The position numbers and the translations under genes are program-made. A stretch of DNA of 52,853 bases. Origin: Welwitschia mirabilis. Its lineage: Eukaryota; Gnetophyta; Gnetopsida; Welwitschiales. Location: the NCBI GenBank assembly GCA_051453625.1, contig JBOZIK010000001.1, positions 295,032,901 through 295,085,753 of the forward strand. The letters are read 5' to 3'. The notes under the pieces were generated by a model. The model was not told the origin of the DNA. It was given only the letters and a program-made list of their open reading frames with translations, and made no database searches. Positions 11,251-23,791 of the stretch are shown here, piece after piece. Position 1 is the first letter of the stretch. Every line of letters starts with the position of its first letter.

Positions 11251-13009
11251 GGAAATCAATAGATCCTACATAATAAGGGAAAATATCTAATGGATTTTTA
11301 TATTAATCAAATACTACAATTATTATTGAATAGGTGGTAAATATATTAGTTGTGTTTAAGGTAAGCTAAGAAAAGCTTGAATGGGAGCTATAATCCATTT
11401 TTAAGATACATTAAAAAATATACTGGGCTATCAATCATGTTTTCTAAGATTAATCCATGGCTATTACAAATCAATTCCATGCATTCACGTGATATTACTA
11501 GCATAACTATGAAATCTTGTTGTGATACAATTTGGATGCATGATCAAGTAACAATAAGCTCAAGGTTATGATACATTATGTTCATGAATGAATAACAAGA
11601 TTTATGAAAAACCAAAGATCAATTAATAGTGGCTAGATCATTTAAAGGAATTCTAATGGATAGATATCTTATTTCATGATATCAGAATGGAAATAAAGAG
11701 ACCCATCATAATACATTATAATAAATAGTTTACAATCAAAAGACTTTAAAATATAAACTTTTATTATATAAATAAGCATTTTGATACAATAATTGATAAA
11801 ATTCAAGCACACTATAATAGTGGATGTTTAATATTTCTAATCAAGGAATAAAGAGTCAATGAACTTATAATACCCATAGAAGGAGGGAAATTTGTTGCAT
11901 TCAAAGATGACTTATGTGTAAAATATTATTAAGTCTTACTTAGGAGTAAATAGGAAAACAAAAATATATTGTAACTTGATGCACTCCTAACAAACTTATG
12001 ATTATGAAATTAAAGATTAGTGCTATGATTCATCCCTGAAAATCACATGAGTAAAAATGGTAAAAATGAATAGTTATCTATAATAAGCTCAAGATTCCTT
12101 TTCATGGAATTAAACCAAAACTTTCCCTAAGTAATTTTATTTTATGTGTTTATGAAAAAAAATAAATATAGAAGAAATAATTTATGGCTCAATACATGTG
12201 AAATATAAATATGTTTGAGGACCTATAGCTAGATGCTTGAACTGATGATTTTAGGAACTAGTAATAAAGACACTAAAGGATTTGGATCTATTTGGAATTT
12301 TGCTATGCCACATGAAAATAATAATCTTGATTGTTTCATGTTTAATTTAGTTATTAATTAGAATTTAGTTATCATACTTAATTTTAATTATTTTCTAATT
12401 AATATATTATTAAATATTCCTAATATATCATTTGATGAGACATGGCCATTTATGTTTTATATAATGAAGGAAATTGTTCAATCTCACTCATGGAATTTAA
12501 TAATCAAATTCTTCTTGCAAAAAGTTAAGAAAGCAAATTATCTAAGTGAGATAAAAGAAAAATAAAATTTTGCAATTTCTATAGTTTTCATCCATGTAGG
12601 TTTTTGTGTTTTTAACATTTCTCTTTGAAATTGCTTCTTAGGTAATTTTTAGCTTAGTGTCTTCAAGATTCTATGTTTTTATTAATCTCTTGTATAATAT
12701 GATAATAACCTTTACATTTTTTCTATTCATGTTTAAGTTGTTTTGCTTTAAATATCTATTTTAACTTCTTTTGCCTTTTAGTTTTTGGACAAAATAATTA
12801 ATTTGGTTCATGATTAATATATTTAAAATAGAGATCAATTGAGAGGGAAAGGTTGAGTGGATGGGACTGGTTAAGGTATCTATTACTATATAAAATCACA
12901 AAAAAACATAATAATTGAATTAAATGATCCATCTTTTAAAACATGTTATAATAATATTTAAAAGATATATTATAAAATATTTTAAAGTAAAGTATCATGC
13001 AAAGAACCC
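11251..13009. other. No gene recognised; possible old LTR-like AT-rich tract
   Basis: Short open frames without similarity. The stretch 12290-12720 resembles the composition of plant copia LTRs (repeated tta/att runs, a tataatgaagg box-like string near 12460, then T-rich sequence). No second copy, primer-binding site or coding domain was found to confirm it. Confidence 0.3.
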
Positions 13010-13275
13010 AAAGGTTTAAAGTTATTCAAAAGCTTAATTGAATTGTCAACCTATTAGTTTTATGAAACATAAGTAAATAAAATAAATTCATAATAAGTAG
13101 GAAAAAGTGTTCAATCATGAATTAACTTGTAAAATATGGTCAATGAAAGTCTAAAGTGATTTAAAAAGTTAACTGAATTATCAACCTATTAGTTTTAACA
13201 AAAAGTAAGGAAAGAAAATAATTTATAATACGTAAAAGAAGTGTTTAATTATAAAATTTGTAAAACATGGCCAAA
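13010..13275. repeat. Diverged tandem duplication, period 136 bp
   Basis: Unit 1 (13010-13145) and unit 2 (13146-13275) share the same order of words: an aaagt(t)taaag start, tcaacctattagtttta in the middle, a caat/taat-rich part and a taaaa(c/t)atgg(t/c)ca end. They differ by many substitutions and small indels, so the duplication is old. Confidence 0.8.
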
Positions 13276-14728
13276 CTATTAAATTCTTTATGTTATTTTT
13301 GGTATTTATCTTTTATTTACAAAGGACAAATGAATTATGCTGACAAAAATGCTAGGTAGGATAACAACAATTTTGTAAATTAGAATGCTTAAAAGGGAAA
13401 AAACCCTATTTATTAAGAGGTAACCTTCTTAACTATATAACCAGATAAAAAACTAAAGAAAAGGCGAGAAAAATTCAAGGGCATTTGGACTGCCTTCTTT
13501 GATCTTCCATTTGTTGTAGTAAGAGTAAACTTCCTTATGGCCATAGGTTCTTGGATGCATATATTTGCACTTTGCACAATACTTGTTGCAAAATAATAAG
13601 CATTCATGTCTATCCCATGTTTCTAAGCATCTATATTAACATACACCTCCACATGCTCTAACAATATCACTATTGATTTCATTCCTTATTTGATTTATTG
13701 CCTTCCTTACTAATCATTCTGAAAAAGTTAAAAAACTATAAGAAAAGATTACTCAAATGCTTTACCTTGCAACTTAAGACCGTTGTGCTACTGGTTATGT
13801 TTAAACTTGTGGCAACCATAAGAAATCGACAAACCTCCATACTAATAAATTATCAAAACTTGGATAAAAACTCTAGAAATTTAACAAAATAATGCATCTT
13901 TAAAGGAAATGCAAACATGCTCCAAAGATTAGCATTTAATTTAAAAAACCAGTTTTTCAAATCTTAGATCAAAATTCAAAATATCAAACATTTTTGTTTC
14001 TTCAAAAAATTCTAAAACACGTAGCATTTTAGAAGAAATACTAGAACTAATAAAGCATTGTCAGTACTTTGAAATCAATGCTAAAACTTCCCAAAAATAT
14101 AGCATTCTAAAATCAAATGCAGATTTTCAGTAGAAGACAGAACATACCTGATTTTAAAGTTTGAAATACAAGATTTACAACACTTAGGAAAACTCTGCTA
14201 GAAGGTAAACAAAATAGATTGATCTTCAAAGATCGAGCCTTTACTAGACCATATCTAGCTATGATCGAGCAAAATGAAGGATTGTTCAATTTAACTACTT
14301 ATCAAAAAAAAAAAGAGGAAAATAACAGATGAAAAGAGATCAGAAAAAGGTCGAATCGCAGGCTTCAAAGTTTAAATCCCCCTTACTATCAGCGACCACA
14401 AGAAATCGAATCTTCACACTAAAAGCTCTTTGCTTGCAAATCAAATGCCAACAAATTTGCACTAGATCAAAATAAGAAGAAATGAGAGAAAAATAAGTGC
14501 TAACTCACCTTAGTGGATGTGTAAATTTGTGCATTTATTCTACTAGAATTTTATCCATTATTTCCACAATGCGAACTGATGTGTGTCATTTCTAATTGAA
14601 ACTAGGGCATTTCTTCCATTGGACTATCAAATGCAAAGTATTTCCCATTTCATTTTAGGGTTATAAAACTAATTTCAAATTTTATGAGCATAGAAATGCC
14701 TCTCCATGTTTTGTCCATGTGTGATGTA
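13276..14728. other. No gene recognised
   Basis: AT-rich sequence with open frames of at most about 64 codons on either strand and no recognisable similarity. It contains two nearby gatcttcaaagatc/gatcgag strings near 14220-14270 and an A-run at 14306-14315. Confidence 0.4.
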
Positions 14729-14812
14729 TGTCATGATTCCCATTCCTAAGCACTTTAGATGCATGATGCATGTTATGCTCCCATGCCCAAGCACTTTTGA
14801 TGCATGCCATAA
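14729..14812. repeat. Two-copy tandem repeat, about 41 bp
   Basis: The words tgt(c/t)atg, cccat(t/g)cc(t/c)aagcactt and (a/t)gatgcatg occur twice in succession. The copies differ at a few positions. Confidence 0.7.
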
Positions 14813-15159
14813 AATGTTTTGATGTGACATGCCATGTTAATAAGGATGTGGCATTGAAAATTAAGGGAAAATAAAATGGCCCACGACTCCATAAATAGCA
14901 GATAGTCATGGGTTTAGACAGAGCCAAAAACATAGTGTGTAATGCATTTAAAAAATAGTTAGAACATGTAACTATTGCCGTAAGAACATTCTAACATCTT
15001 AAAGTCTTCAAATTCTAAGGTTTGTGAGATAAATATGGAACTTTCTTTTATTTCTTTCATAGTCTTTTGCATCATTTCCTAATGAAAATTCTTTAATGCC
15101 GCTTAAATAACAATCATCAGCTCTCTACTATAGACTTATGTTTTACATTTAGATCTATA

Positions 15160-16380
15160 ATGTTGTCTACTCTAGTTTCCAAAATTAGAAATGATATTTT
15201 GTTTTTTATTTATTTATTTTTTTGAACCACAAAGCATAAACTTAAAACAAGAATAATATTGTAAGGATCAACACTGTTAATTAGTACTAAATCATGATAT
15301 AATCTGCTAGTCACTATGTCCCATGTCTAGATTTGGTCATTACTTATAGCTACAGTAAAGCATTTAAGTAATGGATTGAAATTCAAATTGACATTAAGAA
15401 CATCTATATATGCATAGTTTCATGTGTCGTTGAGGATCAAGTGAACAATGATAATTGATAAGAATGCTTGTAGTGTAGAGAATAACCAATGCAAAAGTAA
15501 CCAATTTTGTAGTTCCAACAATCTAACTAAGCTAATCCATTACTCATACTAGTGATCACACTCCTGATGATTCTATTTTCATGATTGTGGATCACTTGAC
15601 TATCTTTGACAATAACATTATGGGTAGTCAATCCTATTTGTGTTTCGTTAACTTCTCTTTTATCTATAAATCCTTTTCTTTATTATTGTGCACTTCCTTT
15701 ACATGTAATGGGTGGATTACAGTGTTGAGTTACAAGTACTTATGAAATTTGTAGAATCTCAAAACATTGTAGATAGTTTTTGAAAACAATAAGGAGAGTA
15801 ATATCAAATTGAATTTCTAATAAAATGAAATATCTTGAATATTTTTCATCTTAAATATTGGCTCTTCTTAAGCTTTATATGCTTCTTGCTTTTTCTTCTT
15901 TTTAAGCTCTCCACTGCTTCAAGTACTGCATGGTCCAACTTCCATTGAATGAGGGTTGTGCATCTGCTTTTTCTCTAGGGCTTCTTCATCTTGTAACTTC
16001 TACGTCTTTTAATTTACTAAGATAGGAGTAGAACTATGACTTTTAAATGAGGTATATTTCAACCTTTAAATTCAAGAAGAACATACTTACCTAAATGGGA
16101 TTTTACTAGATGTAAAGTTGAGATTGAAAGCCAAAGTTACAGATGCTATGTCCAAGGCCATGAGGAAGAGTAAAGAATAAATAATATTATGTGGGAATAA
16201 ATACAAGTGTATAAAATAGACATGAAATGGAGAGTAGGATAGGGTTAAAAAGACATGGAATGGAGAGTAGAATAGGATCAGTTAAATAAGATTTATGGGG
16301 TGAAATAAGGGGAAAATAAATAAATAATATAGCATTTTTAAATAGGTGGAATAAGGATGGTATGATAATAGATAAAAAAT
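15160..16380 (-). pseudogene. WD1: decayed copy of the WD-like segment
   Basis: This segment is collinear over about 1.2 kb with 45020-46160 in the same orientation. On the minus strand near 15300-15390 it encodes VNLNFNPLLKCF, TVAISNDQI, a stop, then TWDIVTSRLYHDL, the better version of which in WD2 looks like one WD40 blade ending in WD. Nearly all CpG sites found in WD2 are TpG or CpA here. It also has a private short duplication at 16220-16275 (gacatg(a)aatggagagtaggatag words). No open frame of useful length remains. Confidence 0.65.
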
Positions 16381-17983
16381 AATTTTATAAATACCTCCTT
16401 TTTATGTGAGGGAAAAGGTGAACCTCTGTTAAAAATATAAGGTAGATATTCATCTTAATTAGTAAGATCAAGTTATTTCGATGATGATGATTATTATTAT
16501 TTAAGGTTTTTTTAATTTTAATTTGTTGGCTATGCATAATGATAAAGGTAAATCATCATAAATAGCAATGGAAAGTCATAAATAAAATAATGAAAGGATG
16601 GACAGAGGAATATATTTGATTGACTAAGATGAAAGAAAATTAAAATGATTATGTGATGAATAGGAAGTAGTAGAATGTGAGATAAAACGACTAGAGATTC
16701 ACAATGATGGGTAACTTAATGGTAAGAGGGATTGAGTATCAAATGATAATAAATTAAGTAGGAAGTGGAGTTAGTCCTAAAAAAACTATCAGTGAATACA
16801 GGGAATGACTTTGAGGTAAGTAATTTTGAATACTAAGAAATGACTAAGTGAGAATTAACTGATAGGGCCATGAAGGAGATTGATTCCTATACCATTAAGT
16901 ACCAACCTAGCAACATCCATTGGTGTGAATCATAAAGTTATTTAATGTTGTTAATGCATGGTTCAGTGCTAAACAACATAGGGTATTATGCGATAAGGAT
17001 AATAATTATGAAAATTCTTTGGTTATTCTATAAAGTATCAATATAATGTCGGTACTATAACTTAATCTAATAATTAGCTTTAAAAGAAAATAAAACCTTA
17101 ATAACTATTTATTCAATAACCAATATATTCTAAATGCTCAAAAATTCATACCTTTAGAGTCATGGAAAATCAAGTTAATGGGTTTGTTTATCATAATGAA
17201 GGAAGTGCAACCACTGGTAAGAGTATAACAATGCACAAGTCGAAGCCAGATCATGATCAACTAATACCTTAATGGAGTTTCTACAACTACCATATCACAC
17301 TACTAGAGGTCCATCTCAAGAATATTTGCCCTAATGCATTTGTGATAGGGTATTATGATCTTTTTTTCCTTTTTTCTTAGTGAAATATTGATATTTTGTT
17401 AATTGATCTAAATTTTCTTCTTTTTTATTTTTTGAATCATCAAGTAATCATTTAGATGGAAATTGCAAGGCTCACAACTAAATACAAATATTATATTTAA
17501 CATAATTAATGCTAATATAGAGCAAAATAAGACATTAGAAGTCATAGACATGAAAAAATCTTAAGATTTGGTGAAATTCAATATTACCACCATAGATGTA
17601 CCAAAGTAGGAAAGCACTATCATAATAACTAAAATGTAGTTTAGCATAGAACCAAACAAATAGATAATCAAATAAAAAACTAAATTAACCAAGAGATCTT
17701 ATCACGAGACGTTTATGTAAAGGTGAAGGGAAGACTCATCTCTCAATCAAAAGGGTCTTCTTACTCTTTTTTTTCTATTATGTAAAGAGTATATTGGTAC
17801 TTATTGATGTATTCTCAACTGTTGTCCATTAACCTTAATTTTTTTCTAGCATTTAAATCAAGAATCTCAATAAATCCATTCAAGATGCACCTCTCTAAAA
17901 GATGATGAGTTAATCACTTTGAAATTAACTCATTATAAGAATGTACCCAAGTATTATGCAATAAGATCGATTAACCCAATGTA
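16381..17983. other. No gene recognised
   Basis: AT-rich spacer between WD1 and the F repeat. No coding similarity and no LTR features were seen. Confidence 0.45.
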
Positions 17984-18203
17984 AAGGATGAAAAGCAAAA
18001 GGGTAAAAGAAAAAATTTTGAAGGATTAAAAGAAAGCTTTAAAACAATGTTGATTTTATTATTTTTTTAAACAAAAGTAGATGAATTCAAGAAAAATATT
18101 AATGATAAGGTTAAGAAGGATTTAGCCATAAATAGATAGAAAATGCAAGTGAATAAGGAAAATTAAATGACTAGCTGTGAAGTCTAAAATGGAGAGGGTG
18201 AAG
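17984..18203. repeat. Direct repeat F (left copy) bordering the copia array
   Basis: These 220 bp recur at 29903-30124. By eye roughly 85-90% of positions match. The left copy ends exactly where LTR A begins and the right copy begins exactly where LTR C ends. Similarity does not extend past either boundary. Normal copia target duplications are 5 bp, so this is unusual. Confidence 0.85.
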
Positions 18204-19368
18204 TTATAAGTATAAGGTTTTAATAATACTAATAGGCATAAGAATCAAGTGATAAGATGGTCATCATTCATCATAGTCACATTAAAATGCTAACTTTTGC
18301 ATGCGGATGTCCCCGCTTAAAATAGGGTAAATGTCCTCACTACCTGTGGGTAAAATGTATCTATAACATGTCTTAGGCCTAGACATCTACACTCAATTAA
18401 GGCAAACATCCCTTCTTCTTATAGTAAACATGATTGACAGTTCTTAGGTACAGACATCCCCACTCTAAATAGCCCAGATGTCCCCCCTCTATTCAATTTG
18501 TTTCCAGTCTGCACTTGTGATAGGTGTGGATGTCTACTCCTTTTTAGGGTATGTGTCCCTACACTCTTAGCAATGTGGACATTTGCACTACTTTGAGGGC
18601 AAACATTCACTCTCTTGGGAGTAAGGACATCCTTAATTCTAAAGGCAGATGTCCTTCCTTTGAACAATTGGGAAAATAGTCTTCTTCAGGTGAATGCATA
18701 ATAGTTTTCAATAGCTATTCTCTTTTGTCACATCATTCAATTGCATTAGAAATATGAATTTTATTGGAATAATAGATTATCATGTCTTGGAATCATTATT
18801 TAAGGTTTCCCTTTAACAACTATTTTTCCCTTCTCTTTAAAAGGGGTAAAACCTATTTTGTTAGGGTTATAGAAATACACACACATATACAAATCTGTGA
18901 AGTAAACTAAAACAAATATTTGGTAAGTTGTGTGTACTTGGTGATTCTATCATGTGTAATCATTTGGATTAGATCCTACACTATTGTATCTATGCTTGAG
19001 GCACAACTCATTTTTCTTCTATTTTTCTTTTAGTTGAGTCTAAGCATTTAAAACACTTCAAGTGTGAAAGGTTAATGATAAGCCTAGAAAATCATCATTG
19101 TTGTACAAGGAATTGATGATCAACCAAAAAATAATTAGTTCAAGAGTGATAAGAAAACCAAGAAAAAGGACATCCTCTCTCTCCTTGAAGAGTGGAGTAG
19201 GCATGTTTTTGAACCACTATAAATCTTATAGGCTGATTATTTTTCTATTTTACTATTTTTATCAGTTATAGTTTTTCATTTGTAAAGATAATTAATTTCA
19301 TTTAAAAAATAGGGTTTAGATTTAAAATTTATCATTATTCCTATTCACCCTCTTCTAGAAATTTTTCA
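18204..19368 (+). repeat. LTR A of the copia array
   Basis: About 1165 bp, collinear with LTR B (23959 onward) and LTR C (28743-29902). It starts ttataagtataag (the expected TG changed to TT) and ends ttttca just before a primer-binding-site remnant. The first half holds many copies of GGATGTCC/GGACATCC-like words. A probable TATA/promoter region, tttaaaagggg, lies at about 18835-18848, with ttgttagggtta after it. By eye LTR A is more like LTR C than like LTR B. Confidence 0.9.
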
Positions 19369-19388
19369 ATTAGAATTAGAGCATGGTT
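19369..19388 (+). other. Primer-binding site remnant (initiator Met tRNA type)
   Basis: The sequence directly after LTR A reads attagaattagagcatgg, a decayed form of the TGGTATCAGAGC site at which initiator methionine tRNA primes most plant copia elements. Its position right after the terminal CA supports the LTR boundary and the plus orientation. Confidence 0.8.
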
Positions 19389-20850
19389 ACTCTTAATAGA
19401 TCTTCACCACTCTGAGTGGTCAAATGGGACTTATTGCTAATGAAGGCCATTCGATCTCAAGGCCATCTTATTTTAATGGGTCAAACTATTCTTTTTGAAA
19501 AACTAAAATGTTAATATTTTTGAAGTCTTTTGATTTAAATATCTAGGATGGTGTTGTATGTGATTACTCTGAACCTACTATTCCATTGGCAGGTTGGTCT
19601 GATGAACAGAAATAGAAAGTAAGGCTCAACGTAAAAGTAATGAATGCACTCATTTATGCCCTCAGTCCGGAGGAGTACAGCCGAGTAGTTCAGTGTTCCT
19701 CTACAAAAGAAATCTGGGATACCCTCGAGATCACTCACGAAGATACGAGTATTGTGAAAAATTCCAAGTTACAATTTTTAACAAATCAATTTGAAAATAT
19801 TAGAATGGAAGAATAGGAATCTATCACTAAATACACAACCAAGATAATGGATATTGTAAATACAATGTAAGGTCCTAAAGAAAATATTCCAGAATAAATA
19901 GTTATATAAAAGATCTTGATTAGGTTGCCAAAGCATTTTAGACTTAAGATTACTATAATAGAAGAGAGCAAAAATCTGGATACCATGAGTCTAGAAGAGC
20001 TTAAGGGATCACTAATTGCATATGGAGCTACTATTATGGATGATGAAGGATCTAAGACAAATAATATTGCCTTGAAATGTTTAATTCAATGTAATGAAGG
20101 TTCCAACAATGAAGAAGATGATGAGTATTTAGTTCTTTTGGCTAGAAACTTAAGAATATTACTAAGGAAATATAAAGATCTTAATAGAATAAGATTTGAT
20201 GCCAATGAGGATCAGTTTGAGAAGAAGAATTTTTTTAAGAACTTTAGAAGAAACAAAAGTCCTTTGCAATGCTTTGAGTATAAGTGCTTTGGGGAAGAAA
20301 TCCCTTAAAATCACTTTAGACAATGAGGAAGGATCTGATTTAGAGACATCTCAAGATGATGAAGAGAAGTTTGGATTGTTATCTATCACTAATAAGTATG
20401 ACTTCATATCAACTACCAAGGATAAGCATGCAATGTCCAACACGAAAAAGTTAATATTTAAAAATTGTAAAAATATTGAAAAAACTTATGAATAATTGTA
20501 TTTTATTTTTGAATATTTGGCTTGTAAAAATAAATATTTAAGATCTAAGTTATTGTCTCTACAAACTAAAGTTAACTTAGTCAATAATAAGTTGTATAAG
20601 GCCTTTGAAATTATTGCAGGTGTAAACAAAACTACTCATCTTTTACTAAGACAACTAGAAGATGGAAGAAATCTTAATGCTACTACCTCATATCAATTCA
20701 ACAAGGTAAAATCTGATCATAGGAGGTATTCTTTAAAGTCAAATAATTTAAATTCTTTTCATATTCAATTTTTCCATTATGGAGACCTAGGGCATGCTTC
20801 CCATCAAAAATGGAAATTGTTTTCATTATACAAGTTATAGATTTTTGTGG
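19383..20850 (+). pseudogene. copia gag, internal 1 (decayed)
   Basis: Gag would form the particle that packages element RNA. From an ATG at 19383 the frames give ANEGHSISRPSYFNGSNYSF, a stop in place of the conserved Trp, then KVMNALIYALSPEEYSRVV, KEIWDTLEITHED, IRLPKHFRLKITIIEESKNL and DTMSLEELKGSLIAY. This is the UBN2-type gag of plant copia elements. Long open pieces remain at 19916-20308, 20196-20495 and 20496-20840, but in different frames. Both zinc knuckles have lost cysteines (FEYKCFGEE; FHYGDLGHASHQKWK). Confidence 0.9.
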
Positions 20851-22020
20851 AAACTAAAAGCAATGAATAATCAATCTATCATTAAGCAAAGATGAGTTAA
20901 AAAGAAATCTATCAAAGGATTACTTGTTTAGTCTACTCTTAAAGCAAGGGAGCATCCTAGATGATTCTTAAATAATGGATGTTATAAACATATAACATAT
21001 GACAAGAGACGATTTTACACACTTATTAGCTATGATTGAGGAGAGGTTTCTTTTGATGACAATTGAAAAGAAGCCATTAAGGGATAAGGTATGATTTGTG
21101 AATATGAGTTTTAAAGATTGATGATGTTTTATATGTAGAAGGCCTTAAGCATAATCTATTGAGTAGTGCTCAAATATGTGATAAAGGTAATATAGTTATG
21201 TTTAATAAAAATAAGTATGTGGTAAAAAAGATGTCTAGTAATAAGGATCTTTTAACTACCCATTGTATAAGACACTTGTATTTCATAGGAGGTGAGTCGA
21301 ATACTAAAGAGTTATGTGGTCTTATCAAGTAAGTCAAGAACATCTTGAACATAGAAGAATGAGTCTTCTAATTATTTCAAAGTTGAAGATCATCTCTTAA
21401 CAAGAGTTCATTAGAGATTCATCCAAACTTAGTTTTTCAAATTCTATCTTATGTGAACAATGTCAAACAGGCAAACTCATGACGTATTTTATTAAGTCTA
21501 AGTCTAAGATATCTTCATAAGGGCCTCTAGGATTGTTACAATTAGATTTTGTAGGGCCTAGAAAAATTCAAAGTCTAAGTAAAAAATTATATTTTATAAT
21601 GATTGATAACTTTATTTGCTATACTTAGATTGAATCTTTGCTTTCTAAACCTAATGCTCTAAATAAGATTTGTCATTTTTTCAAAAATATTAAGAATGGA
21701 AAGAGCCTTACTATTAATAAATGTAGGTCTAGTTATAAAAACTTTGGAGCTATTAATAATAAAATAATACTTAATTTATCAAACATTATGCATAAAAGCT
21801 TACTTGGAGAGATCAATTTCTTTTTAATCTTACAGCTAAGGGATGGTGTTAACCAATCCAAATCTGTCAAGAAGCATGTAAAGATATATAAAATAAATCA
21901 AGTAAAATATATTTGCATCTCCATGTCCACATCCATAATAATTTATCTTGATTATGTAACAACAAATATACAACTTGAAGACATGTTTACCAAGTCACTT
22001 TTATAAGTGAGATTTGAGCT
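20851..22020 (+). pseudogene. copia pol, internal 1 (heavily deleted)
   Basis: Pieces present in order are a damaged protease site (NNGCYKHIT near 20970), GEVSFDDN (about 21040), the gag-pre-integrase region, a piece of the integrase N-terminal part to about 21740 (FKNIKNGKSLTINKCRSSYK), and then directly LLGEINFFLILQLRDGVNQS, which belongs to the later part of RT. The end is IQLEDMFTKSLL with ELGIRTC (about 21960-22035). The integrase core, most of RT and most of RNase H are missing. The integrase/RT junction matches that of internal 2, while the RNase H loss is private. Confidence 0.85.
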
Positions 22021-22199
22021 TTTAAGGGTTGAGTTGGGTATAAGAACATGCCCAACCAAGGTATGATCTTTTTATTAAATTTAATACCAAAATTTATACA
22101 TTTTAACAAGTTTTATAGTGAATTAAGAGCATCATTTTTCCCTTTTTAGTGTCATTTGTAGTTTCCTTTTCATTTCTGTTTAAAACTATCATTTTTCTT

Positions 22200-22440
22200 C
22201 TTGTCATTGAATCTCCTTGTCACTCTAGGGGTTTGGACATCTATCCCCTTAGGAGTCTAGAAATCCATCCACTTGAGAGTGGGTCTCAAGCCAAGTGGAG
22301 GATAGACATTTATCCCTTAAAAGGCCAAATGTTTGTGCATCTGGCGGATGTGAATTCACATTTTATTACACTAAAACCCTCCTCAGTTATCCGCATCTAT
22401 AAATTTTGTCGTCCCCCCTTTCTTTTATCTTATCCTATTC
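22200..22440 (+). promoter_or_regulatory. LTR-U3-like motif cluster inside internal 1
   Basis: Between pol and the next reading frame the words ggacatc (about 22228), agacattt (about 22306), gcggatgtg (about 22342) and ccatcc/ccgcatc variants are spaced as in the first half of the LTRs. They are followed by tctataaattt at 22397-22407. This could be a rearranged piece of LTR U3 or an internal promoter for the following frame. Internal 2 has no counterpart. The function is an inference. Confidence 0.4.
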
Positions 22441-22479
22441 CTTTCCAGTGGTCTAATCCTCAAAAGTAAGTGTTTCTTT

Positions 22480-23660
22480 TTTCTTGGTATTTTTACCTTT
22501 CTCAGTAGCTTTTTGCTTTTCTTCTTCTTCTTCATTTCCATCATGTTAAGGCAGGAGATTCCTGTTTCAAGAAAAGGGCAAAGGCATTATGGACTTAAAA
22601 CTTTAATAAGAAGCCTCTTTCTCTATAGAGGGTATTTTGTAGGACACTTTTAGACATTATAATAATCTCCTACCTAGGTTGGAAGAGTTAGGTTAGACTT
22701 ATATTCTAAACCCTCATACACATGCTTTGGTGAATTTAGTCTATATGTTTTAGTGTAATGATTCCTTTTAGCATGAGCAAAATCTGTTTGTTTCAAATCT
22801 ATACGGTATTGATATTGATATTAATTTTGAAATGATTTCTAATGCTATTGGATTTCCATTAGATTATGTAGACTAGATACATATCTCTTCAGTTTTAGTT
22901 TTGGATTGTTTAGTTCCTAGAAATGAGGCTAATGAAGTATTACATGAAAGATAAGAGGAATGATGAACTACCATTTTCACTTGGTTTTTTAAGTTAATTT
23001 TCAAGGTATTCTTTCCCCTTATCTCTATTAATTTGATTTCCAAGCTTGGCCACATGGATGAAGTGTCTCCTATGTATTCTTATGTTATGAATTGCTATGA
23101 TCAAAGAATCCAACTCAACTTACTATAATTGATTCTGCAAGACATGGCTTCTTACACATTTGTGGGTTCAACACCACTGCCATATAGAGGCCTTATTACT
23201 AATATGTATCATAACTAGGTAGTTCTACCAAATGTTAAATATGAAATTCTAAAACTGCCGAAGCCATTTGATGAGTCCTTTCTTATCTAGATGAGAATTA
23301 TGAAAGGCACAGCCCCTGTATCCCTGATTTCTCCTCCTTCTAGGTGAATGAAGTGCATGCAACCTGGTGAATCCTTAATGGGTACCTCCTCAACCAACAA
23401 GTGGCTCAAAAGAATCTCATCTTAGTTATTGAAGATAAAGAAAGCTCTTATTGATTTTGAGTTGGAGGTGGTAACTACTTCTTATAGTAGTAGTAGTAGT
23501 GGAAATGTGATGGAATCTAGTCAACTATGTCTTCATATCTCTTTTATTCTAGTATCATCTTTTAGTATTTGTGTTGTTTGTCTTTGTATTCGTATGTCTA
23601 TTATTTTTGTGCTTGTCAGTTCAAGATTTCTCTTATGCACTCCAAACTGATAAATATGTA
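22480..23660 (+). pseudogene. Env-position reading frame of internal 1 (decayed, function unknown)
   Basis: About 1.2 kb between pol and the polypurine tract, absent from internal 2. Readable parts are LNPHTHALVNLVYMF (about 22700-22750), LFVSNLYGIDIDINFEMISN then AIGFPLDYVD (about 22788-22875), and at 23429-23650 an open piece with a Ser run (YSSSSSG) followed by a strongly hydrophobic stretch resembling a membrane segment. Sireviruses often carry an extra frame in this position, called env-like. The V.G..I....I...G.P pattern also recalls the plant transposon-protein-like domains found in such frames. Several stops are present. No specific function can be given. Confidence 0.5.
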
Positions 23661-23791
23661 AATCATATTTGGGTTTAATGATTAATATAAAATCTATTAT
23701 TTTCATTTTGTATGTTTGTTACTCTCTTGTACACATGCTTTTTATAGGTATTTTTATGTATTATGTATTTTATTTTAGAATTATTTATGCT

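Noticed and set aside
12290-12720. Possible copia LTR by composition
   Set aside because: No second copy, primer-binding site, polypurine tract or coding domain nearby; kept only as a weak remark.
18419-18667. 82-codon minus-strand frame in LTR A
   Set aside because: It is a by-product of the repeated GGATGTCC/GGACATCC words, and the same region is not open in LTR B.
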